From assembly GCF_008638305.1 (NCBI RefSeq), contig NZ_VTPZ01000003.1:275743-339742 (forward strand): a stretch of 64,000 nucleotides of DNA. The letters are read 5' to 3'. Below are positions 56,436 to 64,000 of the stretch, in pieces (positions within the stretch are counted from its first letter, which is position 1; every line of letters begins with the position of its first letter). The notes under the pieces were generated by a model, which saw only the letters and a program-made list of their open reading frames with translations, ran no database searches and was not told where the DNA came from. The translations under genes were made by a program, and so were the position numbers. Origin of the DNA: Pseudomonas profundi (GTDB taxonomy: Bacteria; Pseudomonadota; Gammaproteobacteria; Pseudomonadales; Pseudomonadaceae).

Positions 56436-58421
56436 ATGAGACAGGGACATCAGCACTATCACGCCGACCTGCAGGCGGTTGACGACCGCCGGCTTAACCC
56501 GAGCGAGGCTGCGGATCTGCATACCATCATCAGCCGCAGCCGGCGGCAGGTGCTCAAGGGCGGACTGGCGCTAGCTGCCTTTGGGCTGTTTGGCGGTAGC
56601 CTGCTGGGTTGCCAGCGCAGCGCCGGTGTGCAGCTGGCCGGCCCGCTGCTGGGCTTTACCGGCGTCGCCGCGCAGACCTCGCCGGCGTTCGATCAGATTC
56701 TGGTGGCCGAGGGTTACAGCGCGCGACCTTTCTTCAGCTGGGGCGATGCGGTGCTGGATGCTGCACCCGAATGGCTGGACGACGCCTCCCAGGATTGGCA
56801 GGCGCAATTGCTACAAGCGGGCGATAACCACGACGGCATGCACTTCTTCCCCTTCGAGGATGCGCCCAACGAGCATGGCCTGCTGGTAATCAATCATGAA
56901 TACATCAACCCCACCCTGCATACAGATGGCCTGACTTTCACTCAGTTGGATGACGGTCGCCGTCAGCGCCCGGTCGATCAGGTGCGCAAGGAGCAGGCTG
57001 CCCACGGTGTCAGCGTGCTGGAAATCCACCGCGCCGCCGACGGCCAATGGCAGCGGGTGCCTGGCTCGCGCCTGCACCGCCGTATTAGCGCCATGACACC
57101 CATGGCCATCAGCGGCCCACTGGCTGGCGATCTGCGTATGCGCACCGCCAGTGATCCCAGCGGTATGCAGGTGTCGGGCACGCTGAATAACTGCTCCATG
57201 GGCGTCACGCCCTGGGGCACCTACCTGACCTGCGAAGAGAACTTTCATAACTACTTCGTTAACCGCGACGCCGCAGACCATGCCGCCCGCCCAACCCATC
57301 AGCGCTACGGCATCGGCCGGGGCCAGAGCAGTGCCTACTACGCCTGGGAGTCGGTGGATCCGCGCTTCGATGCGACACCGGATCCAGCGCAGAACTATCT
57401 AGGCCATGTGAACGAGCCAAACCGCTTCGGCTGGGTAGTGGAAATCGACCCCTTCGATCCCGACAGTACACCGATCAAGCGCACTGCCATGGGCCGGCTG
57501 GGGCGTGAATGTTCGGTCGTCTCGCTGGGCGACGACGGACGCATGGCGATCTATTCCGGGGATGATGCCCGCGGTGAGTACGTGTGGAAATTCGTACCCG
57601 ATGGCCGCCACGATGCGGCCAATCCCAAAGCCAGTCGCCAGCTTCTCGATAGCGGCACTCTGTATGCCGCGCGCTTTGATGCAAACGGGCAGGGCCAGTG
57701 GCTGCCGCTGATGTGGGGCTCGAACGGACTGACGCCTGACAATGGTTTTGCCGACCAACAGGCGGTGCTGCTGAACGCACGGGGCGCTGCTGACGTATTG
57801 GGCGCCACGCCCATGGATCGCCCGGAATGGGTCGCGGTGCATCCGGAGAGCCGTGAGGTCTACGTCACCTTGACCAACAACAGCGAGCGGGGCGAACGCT
57901 TTCCACTCGACGCCGCTAACCCCCGTTCAGATAACCAGCACGGACAGATACTGCGCTGGCGGGAAGCCAATGCCGACCCCGCCGCCACGCATTTCGAGTG
58001 GGATGTGTTTCTGCTCGCCGGCGACCGGCCCGGCGCAACGGACGCTGACGGCCAGCCGCTACCGGATAATCTGATCGGCAATATTAACGGCGACATCTTT
58101 TCTTCCCCCGACGGCCTGGCCTTCGATAGCGCCGGGCGGCTGTGGATCCAGACCGATTCCGATGAAGAGGCGGCGCACACGGTCAACACTGGATGCAATC
58201 AACTGCTCTGCGCCGACCCACAGACCCGGGAAGTGCGCCGCTTCCTGGTCGGTCCGCGGGGGGCGGAAATCACCGGCATCACCTGGACACCTGACTACCG
58301 CACCCTATGGGTCAACGTCCAGCATCCCGATATCAGCTATCCCGCCAGCGACGGCCACAGCCGTCCCCGGTCCACCACCGTTGTCATTACCCATGACCAG
58401 GGCAAGGTGATCGGCAGCTGA
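56436..58421 (+). CDS. phoX: PhoX-family alkaline phosphatase (DUF839), Tat-exported
   Basis: A Ca2+/Fe3+-dependent phosphatase that releases phosphate from phosphoesters outside the inner membrane. The 661-residue protein has a twin-arginine signal SRRQVLKG at residues 35-42 and a hydrophobic stretch ending near LLGC. Metal-binding family motifs include NCSMGVTPWGTYLTCEENFHN, RLGRECSVV and SGDDARGEYVWKFVP. The C-terminal PDGLAFDSAGRLWIQTD block completes the propeller-like fold. The ATG at 56436 lies 10 bp after tonB. PhoX is induced by PhoB in many bacteria, consistent with the Pho box upstream. Confidence 0.9.
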   Translation: MRQGHQHYHADLQAVDDRRLNPSEAADLHTIISRSRRQVLKGGLALAAFGLFGGSLLGCQRSAGVQLAGPLLGFTGVAAQTSPAFDQILVAEGYSARPFFSWGDAVLDAAPEWLDDASQDWQAQLLQAGDNHDGMHFFPFEDAPNEHGLLVINHEYINPTLHTDGLTFTQLDDGRRQRPVDQVRKEQAAHGVSVLEIHRAADGQWQRVPGSRLHRRISAMTPMAISGPLAGDLRMRTASDPSGMQVSGTLNNCSMGVTPWGTYLTCEENFHNYFVNRDAADHAARPTHQRYGIGRGQSSAYYAWESVDPRFDATPDPAQNYLGHVNEPNRFGWVVEIDPFDPDSTPIKRTAMGRLGRECSVVSLGDDGRMAIYSGDDARGEYVWKFVPDGRHDAANPKASRQLLDSGTLYAARFDANGQGQWLPLMWGSNGLTPDNGFADQQAVLLNARGAADVLGATPMDRPEWVAVHPESREVYVTLTNNSERGERFPLDAANPRSDNQHGQILRWREANADPAATHFEWDVFLLAGDRPGATDADGQPLPDNLIGNINGDIFSSPDGLAFDSAGRLWIQTDSDEEAAHTVNTGCNQLLCADPQTREVRRFLVGPRGAEITGITWTPDYRTLWVNVQHPDISYPASDGHSRPRSTTVVITHDQGKVIGS

Positions 58422-58471
58422 AATCCGGCGCTGTACCCGGCACCGAATAGTCGAGTCCGATCGCGGCCCGT

Positions 58472-58543
58472 GGTGCTCGATCCCCCCAGGAACGCTGAAC
58501 GCCCAAGGGACCCGCGGGGCAACTCCTGGGAACGTCGAGCACC
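58472..58543 (+). repeat. Long interrupted inverted repeat between phoX and the phosphoesterase gene
   Basis: GGTGCTCGA (58472-58480) pairs with TCGAGCACC (58535-58543), with an inner CCCAGGA / TCCTGGG pair, forming a large interrupted stem-loop. There is no T tract. It may be a mobile palindromic element or a transcript-processing site that sets the level of the last gene. Confidence 0.6.
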
Positions 58544-58601
58544 AGCTCGATGAACGGCCTCAAAACCACACGCTTGATTATCCACTTGATAAGGAACCAC
58601 C

Positions 58602-59480
58602 ATGAAACTCCGCACCCTGATTCCCGCCTGCGTGCTGCTCGCCAGCAGCGCATTAGCCCCGGCGCAGGCCAGCGCCGCTGAACCGATACTGCGCTTCGCC
58701 ATTCTTGGCGACGCCGAACCCAAGCCCAAGGCTGAATTCCCCGGCCTCGCTGCCGCGGTCGGCCACGTCAATCACCTCAGCGATACCCTTGATCTGGACT
58801 TCGTGATCGGCGTCGGTGACATAGCCCACAAAGGCACCGAGCTGCAGTACGAAGCCGTCACCCCGGTCCTGCAACGCCTGACCCTGCCGTTCTACCCGAT
58901 CATGGGCAATGAAGAGCATGGCTCCACCGTCGAACGTTATATGGGATACGCCCAGCGTTGGAATGAAGGCAAGGTAGAGATCGAGGGTCCAAGCTACGTG
59001 ATGGAATTCGAACAACTGGCGCTGGTCATGGCGTCACCGGATGAAGGTCGAGACTTCAACGATGAGGGCGTGGCCTGGGTCAAACAGCAGATCCAGAAGT
59101 TGCATCCCAAGCCGGTATTGTTAGTGGCCCACGGCGCCCCCGCCGGCACCTTCCCGGAAAACCAAGACAAGGGCATCCACCACCCCGGCTTCGCCGAGAT
59201 CAGCGCCCAGCCCAACCTGATCGCCATGATTTCAGGCGATTTGCACATGGATATGGACCGCACCGACCACTCCAAACAGCTCGATGGCGTGCACCACCTG
59301 CATATCCCCGCGCTGGAACGCACCAAGATTCCGAACGAAGACCACCACGTGCCGATGTTCCGGTTGCTGACGGTGATGGATGATGACCAGGTGATAGTCG
59401 ATACTTACCAGGTTGGCCTGGACGGACCGCTGGAGCGGCATGATTATCGGTTTGAGCTGAGCCGCACATTGCAAGAGTGA
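58602..59480 (+). CDS. Exported calcineurin-like metallophosphoesterase
   Basis: A 292-residue phosphoesterase with a signal peptide (about 1-26, ending QASAA). The dinuclear metal motifs appear in order: FAILGDAEP, GVGDIAHKG, MGNEEHG, LLVAHGAP and SGDLHMDM. It probably releases phosphate from phosphomonoesters or diesters in the periplasm. It lies 180 bp downstream of phoX, with the inverted repeat between, and is likely the last gene of the phosphate module. Confidence 0.85.
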   Translation: MKLRTLIPACVLLASSALAPAQASAAEPILRFAILGDAEPKPKAEFPGLAAAVGHVNHLSDTLDLDFVIGVGDIAHKGTELQYEAVTPVLQRLTLPFYPIMGNEEHGSTVERYMGYAQRWNEGKVEIEGPSYVMEFEQLALVMASPDEGRDFNDEGVAWVKQQIQKLHPKPVLLVAHGAPAGTFPENQDKGIHHPGFAEISAQPNLIAMISGDLHMDMDRTDHSKQLDGVHHLHIPALERTKIPNEDHHVPMFRLLTVMDDDQVIVDTYQVGLDGPLERHDYRFELSRTLQE

Positions 59481-59599
59481 CCGTCGCGTCAATGCAGTGG
59501 CCGCTGCGTACGCAGCTGAGCGTGTTGTGGAATGCCCTACACCTGACGCGTCGTTTAACGAAGCGCATCAGTGGCTTGGTGGTTTTCGTTGAAAAGCAC

Positions 59600-59615
59600 T
59601 GGCACGGTTAATGCT
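59600..59615 (+). promoter_or_regulatory. Sigma-54-like promoter before the small orphan gene
   Basis: TGGCACGGTTAATGCT matches the -24/-12 sigma-54 consensus TGGCACG-N4-TTGCA at all but two positions, with the correct GG-GC spacing. It lies about 65 bp before the start of the 67-residue gene. The required enhancer-binding protein is not evident nearby. Confidence 0.55.
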
Positions 59616-59680
59616 TGGATATATAGTGGCGAACTGATATCGCCAATATTACGTCTTCATCCAGATCCAGGGAATCAAGC

Positions 59681-59884
59681 ATGACCAGAGCCAGGGCCGA
59701 GCGCCGGCAGGACCCCAAGATGCGTGCCTATGTCGACCAGATGATCGCTTCGGGCGCGGTCATACTGGGTCGTAAACCGCTCAAGATTATCCACCACGGC
59801 AAACTTCATACGTTGAGTAACGGTGTGCTCATCAGCGAAGGCCTGAATTTCTGGCCGATTGATGCCGTCGTTATAGAAGTCTGA
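59681..59884 (+). CDS. Hypothetical 67-residue basic protein
   Basis: A small, basic protein with a Lys/Arg-rich N-terminus (RARAERRQD) and the segment ILGRKPLKIIHHGKLHTLSN ending in NFWPIDAVVIEV. I do not recognise the family. AGGGAA precedes the ATG, and a sigma-54-like promoter lies upstream, supporting a real gene. Confidence 0.55.
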   Translation: MTRARAERRQDPKMRAYVDQMIASGAVILGRKPLKIIHHGKLHTLSNGVLISEGLNFWPIDAVVIEV

Positions 59885-59994
59885 GAACCGGGTTGTAAAA
59901 GAGAAGGTTGATATTTGACGCTGAGTTGATGTCAAGCAACAGCAGATTAGCCCGATCGGGAAAAGGCATTTTGCAGTACTGAGCCCGGGGTGCC

Positions 59995-60378
59995 TCAGGC
60001 CTGGAGCAATCGCTTGATAACGCTGAGCAGCTCGTCAAGGTCGGCAGGCTTCTGCAAATAGGCATCGGCGATTTCGTGAGGGTCGATGCCGGCGGGTAAC
60101 GCAGCACTCATGATCAGAATCGGAATGCCCGCATATTTCGGCTCAGCGCGCACCGCCTCGATCAGCTCCGCTCCAGTCAGGTAGGGCATCATGAAGTCAG
60201 TGATAATGAGGTCGGGTAGCTCTTCTGCCAGACGACTCAGCGCATCGCGCCCATGGTCGGCACTGATTACCCGATACCCTTCTTCCTCCAGCAATATCGC
60301 TAGCGTGAAAAGGATGCTGGGTTCGTCATCAACGAGCAGAATGCATGGGGTGTTTTCGGTGAGCTGAGAGTGGCTCAT
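59995..60378 (-). CDS. CheY-like single-domain response regulator
   Basis: A 127-residue receiver with the acidic pocket DDE at residues 17-19, phospho-acceptor Asp61 in IITDFMMP, a conserved Ser91 and Lys110 in YLQKPAD. It has no output domain. It starts immediately after the stop of the KaiC-like ATPase gene, so the two are one operon. The cognate kinase is not in the window. Confidence 0.92.
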   Translation of the reverse strand: MSHSQLTENTPCILLVDDEPSILFTLAILLEEEGYRVISADHGRDALSRLAEELPDLIITDFMMPYLTGAELIEAVRAEPKYAGIPILIMSAALPAGIDPHEIADAYLQKPADLDELLSVIKRLLQA

Positions 60379-61848
60379 CTATTTGTCGCCTTGGATCCGG
60401 CGTGGATGCCCATGCTCGGTATGGACGTCGTCGATTCGCCGGAACCGCTCGTCAATAACGACACCCTCCTCAGTAATGAAGAATTCGCGAATGGCCGGAT
60501 CAAAGGCATTGGAACGTACTTTCACCACGGAGATCGAGCGCCGGGTCGAGCTGTCGAGTTCAAGGTAGCGCAGCAACAGGATGTTCTGAGCTGCCGCCGA
60601 AATAGACCCGAACTTCAAGCGAATTTCTCCGCCCATCAGCTCCTCGGTTTCCATGGTCCAGGCCACGGTAACGCCTTCCGTATGGAGAACGTTGGTTAAT
60701 GCGGCCAGATAGCGTCCGATCCGATCGGGGTATGCCACAGACTGTTGGAACGCATTGATGCCGTCGACAAAAAGGCGTTTGACGTTGCGCCGACGTACGG
60801 CCTCCAGCAATCGATAGCCGAGTTCATCAAGCGTATTTTCGGTAGCCGGTTGCCAGACCACCTCAACAATACCGTCGCGGATCAGGGCCTCGAGTTCAAT
60901 ACCGAGGGACTGCGCCTTGTCGATCAGGTCATCTTTGCTTTCATAGAAGCTGAAGATCAATCCCGGCTCGTGCGGTGCGGACTGCGCGATGAATTGCAGC
61001 CCGAGCGTTGTTTTACCGATTCCGGACGGACCTACAAGTAGCGTGGCAGATCCTGTTCGAACGCCGCCGCCCATCATCCGGTCCAGGCTGGGGATACCCG
61101 TTGAAAGATTCGTTCTGTCGGTTACCGGCCCGCGCACGCGCCCCAGGCTGCTTTCGAGTCGAGGAAACACACGTATCCCTTCGTCGGAAATACTTGCCAT
61201 GTGGTTGCCTGAAATAAAGCCGCTACCCCGGAACTTGTGCACCTGAAAATAACGGTGGCTGTGGTAGTCAATCTGCTGCCTGCCGAGTTCGAACCAGCCA
61301 TCGACCATGGTGTATTCGGGGCTATGCGGCCCGCGCGCACTGTTGGTCAACAACAGGATGGTGGTGTCGGTGAGGTTGGCAAAGGTCGAGAGGTTATTGA
61401 CGAATTTGCGAAAGTCGCTTTCCGTGTGGACGCTCTCTTCCAGCACGAACAGCCCATCGAGGACGATCAGCGACGCGCTGCGGGCTTTGCGTTCGCGACT
61501 CAGTAGCCGAAGTATCCCGTCGAGCCCTTCCTGTTCCAGCACGCTGAATGCGCTTTCATAGTAGACCGACGCTGGCACCTGATCTTCATCGAAGTAGCTC
61601 AACCCGCTCAGGTGTTCAACCATGCGGTCGTGGGACTCGGCAAGTAAGGTCACATACAGAGAATGCTCGCCGAGAGTCGCCCGATGAAAGCACACCTGGT
61701 TCGCCAGGATCGTCTTGCCTGCGCCAGGGGAGCCCTGAACGATATAGACGGCAGCGGGGATCATGCCTCCACGCAAAACAGTGTCCAGGCCTATTACACC
61801 AGTGGTGAAACGGGGGCGAGGGGATTTGCGAGGGGCTGATTCGCTCAT
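60379..61848 (-). CDS. Two-domain KaiC/RAD55-like ATPase
   Basis: A 489-residue protein with two RecA-type domains. The first has Walker A GSPGAGKT at residues 39-46 and the second GPSGIGKT. The paired catalytic glutamates of cyanobacterial KaiC are single here (LLAESHD and SFYESKDD). In the second domain the segment ISAAAQNILLLRYLEL aligns with the KaiC phosphorylation loop; the Ser431 equivalent is Ser417, but Thr432 is Ala. The frame extends upstream, but the ATG at 61848 has AGGA before it. It is followed directly by a receiver protein. A circadian role is not implied. Confidence 0.88.
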   Translation of the reverse strand: MSESAPRKSPRPRFTTGVIGLDTVLRGGMIPAAVYIVQGSPGAGKTILANQVCFHRATLGEHSLYVTLLAESHDRMVEHLSGLSYFDEDQVPASVYYESAFSVLEQEGLDGILRLLSRERKARSASLIVLDGLFVLEESVHTESDFRKFVNNLSTFANLTDTTILLLTNSARGPHSPEYTMVDGWFELGRQQIDYHSHRYFQVHKFRGSGFISGNHMASISDEGIRVFPRLESSLGRVRGPVTDRTNLSTGIPSLDRMMGGGVRTGSATLLVGPSGIGKTTLGLQFIAQSAPHEPGLIFSFYESKDDLIDKAQSLGIELEALIRDGIVEVVWQPATENTLDELGYRLLEAVRRRNVKRLFVDGINAFQQSVAYPDRIGRYLAALTNVLHTEGVTVAWTMETEELMGGEIRLKFGSISAAAQNILLLRYLELDSSTRRSISVVKVRSNAFDPAIREFFITEEGVVIDERFRRIDDVHTEHGHPRRIQGDK

Positions 61849-62039
61849 GGGTGTTCCTGAAGGCAAAAATAGTGGCGTAAAGTGCTGGCCGAGGGAGCTA
61901 TGTGCCCGGGTTTTCGAGTGGATGATCCCGCGATAGGTTCAAAGCGTCTGTCGCGTACACGGGACAGGTCTCGACAATACCAATTGGAAAGCCCGAAATG
62001 CTTCACGGGTTCCAGATCTGCTCGGCCGTTCGTTCAAAT

Positions 62040-63797
62040 TCACCGCACACTATCCAGACTCTGCACCGCAAGATCCAGTGCTTTATACATATCAAGCCTG
62101 GCCGAGTGGCCTACCTCAGGATTGTTCAAATCATTGCCACGCTCGGAGGGCAGAATCGGCGCGGTCAGGTCGTCAGCTTCCATCGGTTCGAAATCGTGTT
62201 CTTCACCGATCGTCATGGCGCTGCGCCGCAGCAACATGCGTAACTGGTCCGGCTCAAGATCGGGGTTGATGGACAGCATCGCCGCTAGCAACCCGGCGAC
62301 CAATGGCGTGGCGTAGGACGTACCGCAGTGCTCGGCGCCTTCTTCGTGGGGCGTTGAAGTAGAGCCCTGAACGCAGGCTGCAGCGGTAATATCGACCCGC
62401 ATATCGATGTTTGAGGCCTTGCGGCGAGTGGCGTACTGCGGGTCCTCTACGTTGACATCCTCGTCACTGCGCTGGTGACCGCCCACGACAAACAGCTGGT
62501 CGGTAATAAAGGACGAGGGCAGCCGGTATTCATCGCGCCCGGAAAAGGATGATCCATTCCCCGCGGAGTTCACCACCACGACACCAGGGTGCTCGCTGCG
62601 CAGCCACAGGAAGAATTCTTCGAGCAGTTCTTCATAGCCGCTCATGGCAATTCCGGAGCGGACCAGTGAATCAATCGGGTCACCGTTAACATCAATCGCG
62701 CCTACACGATGAATGCCCCAGCTCCAGTTCAGAACACGCGCACCGTCCTGCACCAGATTGACCGACGCAGCGATATTGGCAGTGATTCCCGCATCCGACC
62801 CGCGATCAACGATCACATCAAAGCCCGGCCCGACCTTGTCCAGCGCGCTCAGAAAGCCGCTGTTTCCGCCATCGTCCCACCCGGCTGCAAGAACGCCGGC
62901 CACCGTAGTGCCGTGGCCATCGGCTTTGCCTGCATCGCGGGCATATACGCAGGTGCGGGTTGTGTTCTTGCGGCAATCGCCGGAGTAACCGGCAAAGTCC
63001 GGGGTATCGAAATCCACATCCCGCTCGATCACACCCAGGCGGACCGGGTGAGTCTTGATCCTGCCATCGCGCGCCTTCAGCCGACGCTGATAGAAGTTCA
63101 CTGCATCCATGAACCGATTGGATGCCCACTCCTCATTTTCCTTCGCAGAAGCGGTATCCGTGTCGCGCTCAATACTTTTCTCCGCCCCGGACTCTTCGAT
63201 CACAACCGCGTCCACGCTCACCTCGTTCCCAAGGCGCAGCACCATAGCGTCACGCTCATCCAGATTGCCGGCCGGTAACCGAAGCTGATAGGTGTTCAGC
63301 GGCGGGATTGCGCCGACTACCTCGGCGTCGTATTTATCTGCCAGTCGGCGCGCCTCTTCAGCCCCGTCGTGCTGTTCCTCGATAATCACGCTGACCAGAT
63401 TCAGATAGGTGGTCAGCCCATCGGAATTGTCAGCGACTTCATCGTCGCCAGCTGCCAGCACATAGCTCGAACCGAGACTCAGCCATACCGGGTTGCTGGT
63501 CTCACCGTTCTGCTCCAGCCACAGCGGACCGCTTTCGACATCATCCGCGCTCAGCTGAAACCGAATCAACCCGTCGGCACCGCTACGCTGCTCGATCCGC
63601 GCACCGTTCAACCTGGCCTGCCAGTCACCCCCGCTTAAACCGCTGGCCTGCAGGCAGAACGTCGGCTGCTGAGTGTCCAGCACATCCCCGCAGCGCTGCA
63701 GCTGGGTAATACGCAGCGGCTCGGCCGCAACAACGGAAGCGGCAAACAAACACGCCGCAGCCAGGAAAACCGGAATATGGGACTTGGTACGCTTCAC
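62040..63797 (-). CDS. Exported subtilisin-like serine protease (S8 family)
   Basis: A 585-residue protein with a signal peptide (about 1-25, ending VVAA), an N-terminal non-catalytic region (about 26-230) and an S8 protease domain. The triad is Asp260 in ERDVDFDTPDF, His295 in DGHGTTVAG and Ser494 in GTSYATPL. The oxyanion region is VVVNSAGNGSS. I chose the GTG at 63797 because it places a basic start MKRTK before the hydrophobic core; an in-frame TTG at 63815 is also possible. The substrate is unknown. Confidence 0.88.
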   Translation of the reverse strand: MKRTKSHIPVFLAAACLFAASVVAAEPLRITQLQRCGDVLDTQQPTFCLQASGLSGGDWQARLNGARIEQRSGADGLIRFQLSADDVESGPLWLEQNGETSNPVWLSLGSSYVLAAGDDEVADNSDGLTTYLNLVSVIIEEQHDGAEEARRLADKYDAEVVGAIPPLNTYQLRLPAGNLDERDAMVLRLGNEVSVDAVVIEESGAEKSIERDTDTASAKENEEWASNRFMDAVNFYQRRLKARDGRIKTHPVRLGVIERDVDFDTPDFAGYSGDCRKNTTRTCVYARDAGKADGHGTTVAGVLAAGWDDGGNSGFLSALDKVGPGFDVIVDRGSDAGITANIAASVNLVQDGARVLNWSWGIHRVGAIDVNGDPIDSLVRSGIAMSGYEELLEEFFLWLRSEHPGVVVVNSAGNGSSFSGRDEYRLPSSFITDQLFVVGGHQRSDEDVNVEDPQYATRRKASNIDMRVDITAAACVQGSTSTPHEEGAEHCGTSYATPLVAGLLAAMLSINPDLEPDQLRMLLRRSAMTIGEEHDFEPMEADDLTAPILPSERGNDLNNPEVGHSARLDMYKALDLAVQSLDSVR

Positions 63798-63876
63798 TAT
63801 CACGCTCTCTGGCAATACTGCTGGCGACCCAACGCCGCCGCTTGCCTTTGTATGACCTGGAAAAGGGAGGAGGTTT

Positions 63877-63919
63877 CGTTTTTTTTGGGGGGGGTGAGCC
63901 GATGGGCTGTGGGGGGGGA
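63877..63919. repeat. Homopolymer-rich tract (T8, G8, G9 runs)
   Basis: The stretch contains a run of T residues followed by eight Gs, and a second run of eight or nine Gs about 17 bp later, upstream of the leftward protease gene. Such runs can be slippage-prone contingency loci or sequencing artefacts. Confidence 0.6.
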
Positions 63920-64000
63920 GCGAAAAAGTAGGATCGTGTATGCAATATCGTTGCGATTACCGTGGCTCGGCTGCATCGAATGCGTAGCGCATGAGACGAG

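Noticed and set aside
59503..59516. Perfect palindrome GCTGCGTACGCAGC after the phosphoesterase gene
   Set aside because: It is too short to form a stable loop as a terminator and has no T run; it may be chance or a weak binding site.

Overview
The window is chromosomal DNA from a gammaproteobacterium of the family Pseudomonadaceae, centred on the replication origin. The order gyrB-recF-dnaN-dnaA | oriC | rpmH-rnpA-yidD-yidC-mnmE ... mnmG-rsmG-parA-parB-atpIBEFHAGDC-glmU is the classic Pseudomonas origin layout. The parS sequence type, a TtgR-like operator and a ttgABC-type efflux operon also fit Pseudomonas sensu lato. A marine or halophilic branch such as Halopseudomonas is possible, but that is inference only.

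Region 1 (1-25.8 kb) is the conserved origin block. The replication genes run leftward from oriC (about 6.24-6.83 kb). The ribosomal protein, RNase P, membrane insertase, tRNA-modification, partition and ATP synthase genes run rightward. Two parS sites lie inside recF and a third at 29.7 kb. A second cluster of DnaA boxes with an AT-rich flank precedes mnmG, about 6 kb from the first. An M20 amidohydrolase on the opposite strand sits between mnmE and mnmG.

Region 2 (25.8-43.6 kb) is mixed accessory and housekeeping DNA: a cyclopropane fatty acid synthase, a disrupted PilZ gene, a DUF192 protein, a CobW-type GTPase, DUF3301, TrmO, an alpha/beta hydrolase, a minimal arsR-acr3 arsenite efflux pair, an acyl-CoA ligase, a two-part remnant of a TPR regulator and a histidine kinase, a DUF533 protein, and a three-gene RND efflux operon with a divergent TetR repressor.

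Region 3 (43.6-49.6 kb) is envelope and signalling: a phospholipase D/cardiolipin synthase-like lipoprotein, a GH79-like lipoprotein whose predicted acid/base glutamate is glutamine, a 57-residue membrane protein, and a degenerate GGDEF protein translationally coupled to an AraC regulator.

Region 4 (49.8-59.5 kb) is the most system-like part: a Pho box followed by a TonB-dependent receptor, a two-propeller phytase lipoprotein, its own ExbB/TolQ, ExbD/TolR and TonB/TolA-like energising proteins, a Tat-exported PhoX phosphatase and a metallophosphoesterase. It reads as a self-contained, phosphate-starvation-controlled module that captures and dephosphorylates phytate or another organophosphate.

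Region 5 (59.5-64 kb) has a small orphan gene behind a sigma-54-like promoter, a two-domain KaiC/RAD55-like ATPase directly followed by a CheY-like receiver, and an exported subtilisin-like protease. No tRNA, rRNA, insertion sequence or CRISPR array was recognised.
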